Assembly: GCA_947447815.1 (NCBI GenBank)
Contig: CANFLJ010000091.1
Span: 1-7,535 of the forward strand
Direction: 5' to 3'
DNA length: 7,535 nt
Origin: Chitinophagaceae bacterium
GTDB taxonomy: Bacteria; Bacteroidota; Bacteroidia; Chitinophagales; Chitinophagaceae
Position numbers and translations under genes: made by a program. Shown here one piece after another: positions 6,493 to 7,535 of this stretch. Every line of letters begins with the position of its first letter. Positions within the stretch are counted from its first letter, which is position 1. The notes under the pieces were generated by a model. It did not search any database. It saw only the letters and a program-made list of their open reading frames with translations, and was not told the origin of the DNA.

Positions 6493-7422
6493 CTATAAAG
6501 TTTTCAATACATCATTCATGCTACGAACAGCATCTGCACTTTTATCAAAAGCAGCTTGTTCATCAGCGTTCAATCCGAAATCAAGAATCTTTTCAACTCC
6601 GTTTCTTCCGATGATAACTGGAACACCAAGAGCGATATCTTTTTGTCCATATTCTCCATCAAGCATTACGCAGCTGGTTATTAATTTCTTCTCATCTCTA
6701 ACGATTGATTTCACTACAGAACATCCTGCAGCACCTGGAGCGTACCATGCAGATGTACCTAACAATTTAGTTAGAGTAGCACCGCCCACCATTGTATCGG
6801 CAACAATTTGTTTTTGTTGATTTTCAGATAAGAATTTAGTTACCGGAACACTATTCCAGGTAGCAAAACGAATCAAAGGAATCATTGTAGTATCACCGTG
6901 ACCACCAATAACTACAGCATTTAAATCGCAAGGGCTAGCGCCAAGATGCTGGCTAAGTTGATATTTAAAACGTGCACTATCCAGAGCTCCCCCCATTCCT
7001 ATTACACGATTTTTAGGCAAGCCTGTAGCTTGTAAAGCAAGGTATGTCATAGTATCCATTGGATTAGAAACTACCACGATAATTGCATCTGGAGAATTCT
7101 TTAAAATATTCTCCGCTACACCTCTTACAATGCCAGCATTTGTACCGATTAACTCTTCACGAGTCATCCCCGGTTTACGTGGTAAGCCAGAAGTAATTAC
7201 TACTACTTCAGATCCAGCAGTTTTAGAATAATCACCAGTTGTACCTGTAACTCTTGTATCAAAACCCAGCAAAGCAGCTGTTTGATTGATATCCTGTGCT
7301 TTACCTTCGGCAAAACCTTCTTTAATATCCAGAATCACTAATTCGTCAGCTAATCCTGCACGAGCAATGTTATCGGCTGTTGTTGCACCTACTGCACCTG
7401 CGCCTACTACTGTAATTTTCAT
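6493..7422 (-). CDS. mdh: Malate dehydrogenase, NAD-dependent, LDH-like type
   Basis: Interconverts malate and oxaloacetate with NAD in the TCA cycle; cytosolic, usually a tetramer in this LDH-like group. Its 309 residues are full length. The Rossmann glycine motif GAGAVG (7-12) is followed by Asp32 at the end of strand 2, indicating NAD over NADP. The active-site loop PRKPGMTR (81-88) carries Arg82, the residue that selects malate/oxaloacetate over lactate/pyruvate, and Arg88. SNPMD (119-123) supplies Asn120, LDSAR (147-151) gives Asp148 and Arg151, and GGHGD (173-177) contains the catalytic His175. The ATG at 7422 is at the natural start, with a glycine motif immediately after. No Shine-Dalgarno is visible, as is usual in Bacteroidota. 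A clear promoter lies upstream and an intrinsic terminator downstream, so it is a single-gene unit. Confidence 0.97.
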   Translation of the reverse strand: MKITVVGAGAVGATTADNIARAGLADELVILDIKEGFAEGKAQDINQTAALLGFDTRVTGTTGDYSKTAGSEVVVITSGLPRKPGMTREELIGTNAGIVRGVAENILKNSPDAIIVVVSNPMDTMTYLALQATGLPKNRVIGMGGALDSARFKYQLSQHLGASPCDLNAVVIGGHGDTTMIPLIRFATWNSVPVTKFLSENQQKQIVADTMVGGATLTKLLGTSAWYAPGAAGCSVVKSIVRDEKKLITSCVMLDGEYGQKDIALGVPVIIGRNGVEKILDFGLNADEQAAFDKSADAVRSMNDVLKTL

Positions 7423-7463
7423 AACTAAATTTTTATTTATATTAATTTGATTTTAATCGAGTG

Positions 7464-7493
7464 CAAAAGTAATGGAGTGATTTTGTATTGCAA
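7464..7493 (-). promoter_or_regulatory. Promoter of malate dehydrogenase
   Basis: On the minus strand TTG (7491-7493), a 19-bp spacer, then TACTTTTG (7464-7471) gives an exact match to the Bacteroidota primary sigma factor pattern TTG / TAnnTTTG. The expected start near 7457 leaves a leader of about 35 nt, AT-rich with no Shine-Dalgarno sequence. It is the best promoter in the window. Confidence 0.65.
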
Positions 7494-7535
7494 CTAACAT
7501 TCGTCATGTTTTTGTAAGATATCGCTTTCGTGTAA

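Noticed and set aside
5498..6820. Plus-strand open frames at 5498-5764, 5581-5796, 6230-6415 and 6518-6820.
   Set aside because: Antisense shadows of the lipoprotein and malate dehydrogenase genes.
7494..7535. A minus-strand frame entering from the right edge and ending in TAG, possibly the tail of an upstream gene.
   Set aside because: Only 13 codons are visible, too few to distinguish from intergenic sequence.

Overview
The window is AT-rich chromosomal DNA from a member of the Bacteroidota, plausibly Chitinophagaceae or a close relative (inference from protein style, not a database match). The clues are promoter-like TTG-(19-21 bp)-TAnnTTTG boxes, the lack of clear Shine-Dalgarno sites, signal peptides ending just before Gln, a Big_5-type Ig-like lipoprotein of the Bacteroidota kind, and an HMG-CoA lyase in its Bacteroidota sequence variant.

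Layout, left to right. 1-1607 (minus) is the first 535 codons of a large secreted, repeat-poor, Thr/Ser/Asn/Gly-rich surface protein whose C-terminus lies outside the window. 1837-3444 (minus) is an exported D-aminoacylase-type amidohydrolase with a complete metal site. 3532-3918 (plus) is apaG, divergent from the amidohydrolase and the only plus-strand gene. 4024-4881 (minus) is an HMG-CoA lyase-like enzyme with a TTG start. 5014-6399 (minus) is an Ig-like (Big_5) lipoprotein. 6493-7422 (minus) is malate dehydrogenase, with a strong intrinsic terminator downstream (6436-6472) and a textbook Bacteroidota promoter upstream (7464-7493).

The genes do not form one pathway. Malate dehydrogenase (TCA cycle) and HMG-CoA lyase (leucine/ketone-body catabolism, yielding acetyl-CoA and acetoacetate) belong to central and catabolic metabolism. 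The amidohydrolase, the lipoprotein and the large secreted protein act in the envelope or outside the cell. Each gene looks like its own transcription unit.

I found no defence system, phage, transposase, CRISPR array, tRNA or rRNA. The most unusual structure is non-coding. The HMG-CoA lyase gene is bracketed by two inverted copies of an intergenic repeat (3934-3980 and 4947-5010) with a 23-bp perfect core. The right copy is expanded by two extra 8-bp units. A separate 14-bp tandem duplication runs right into the gene's TTG start. The region otherwise looks like ordinary core genome.
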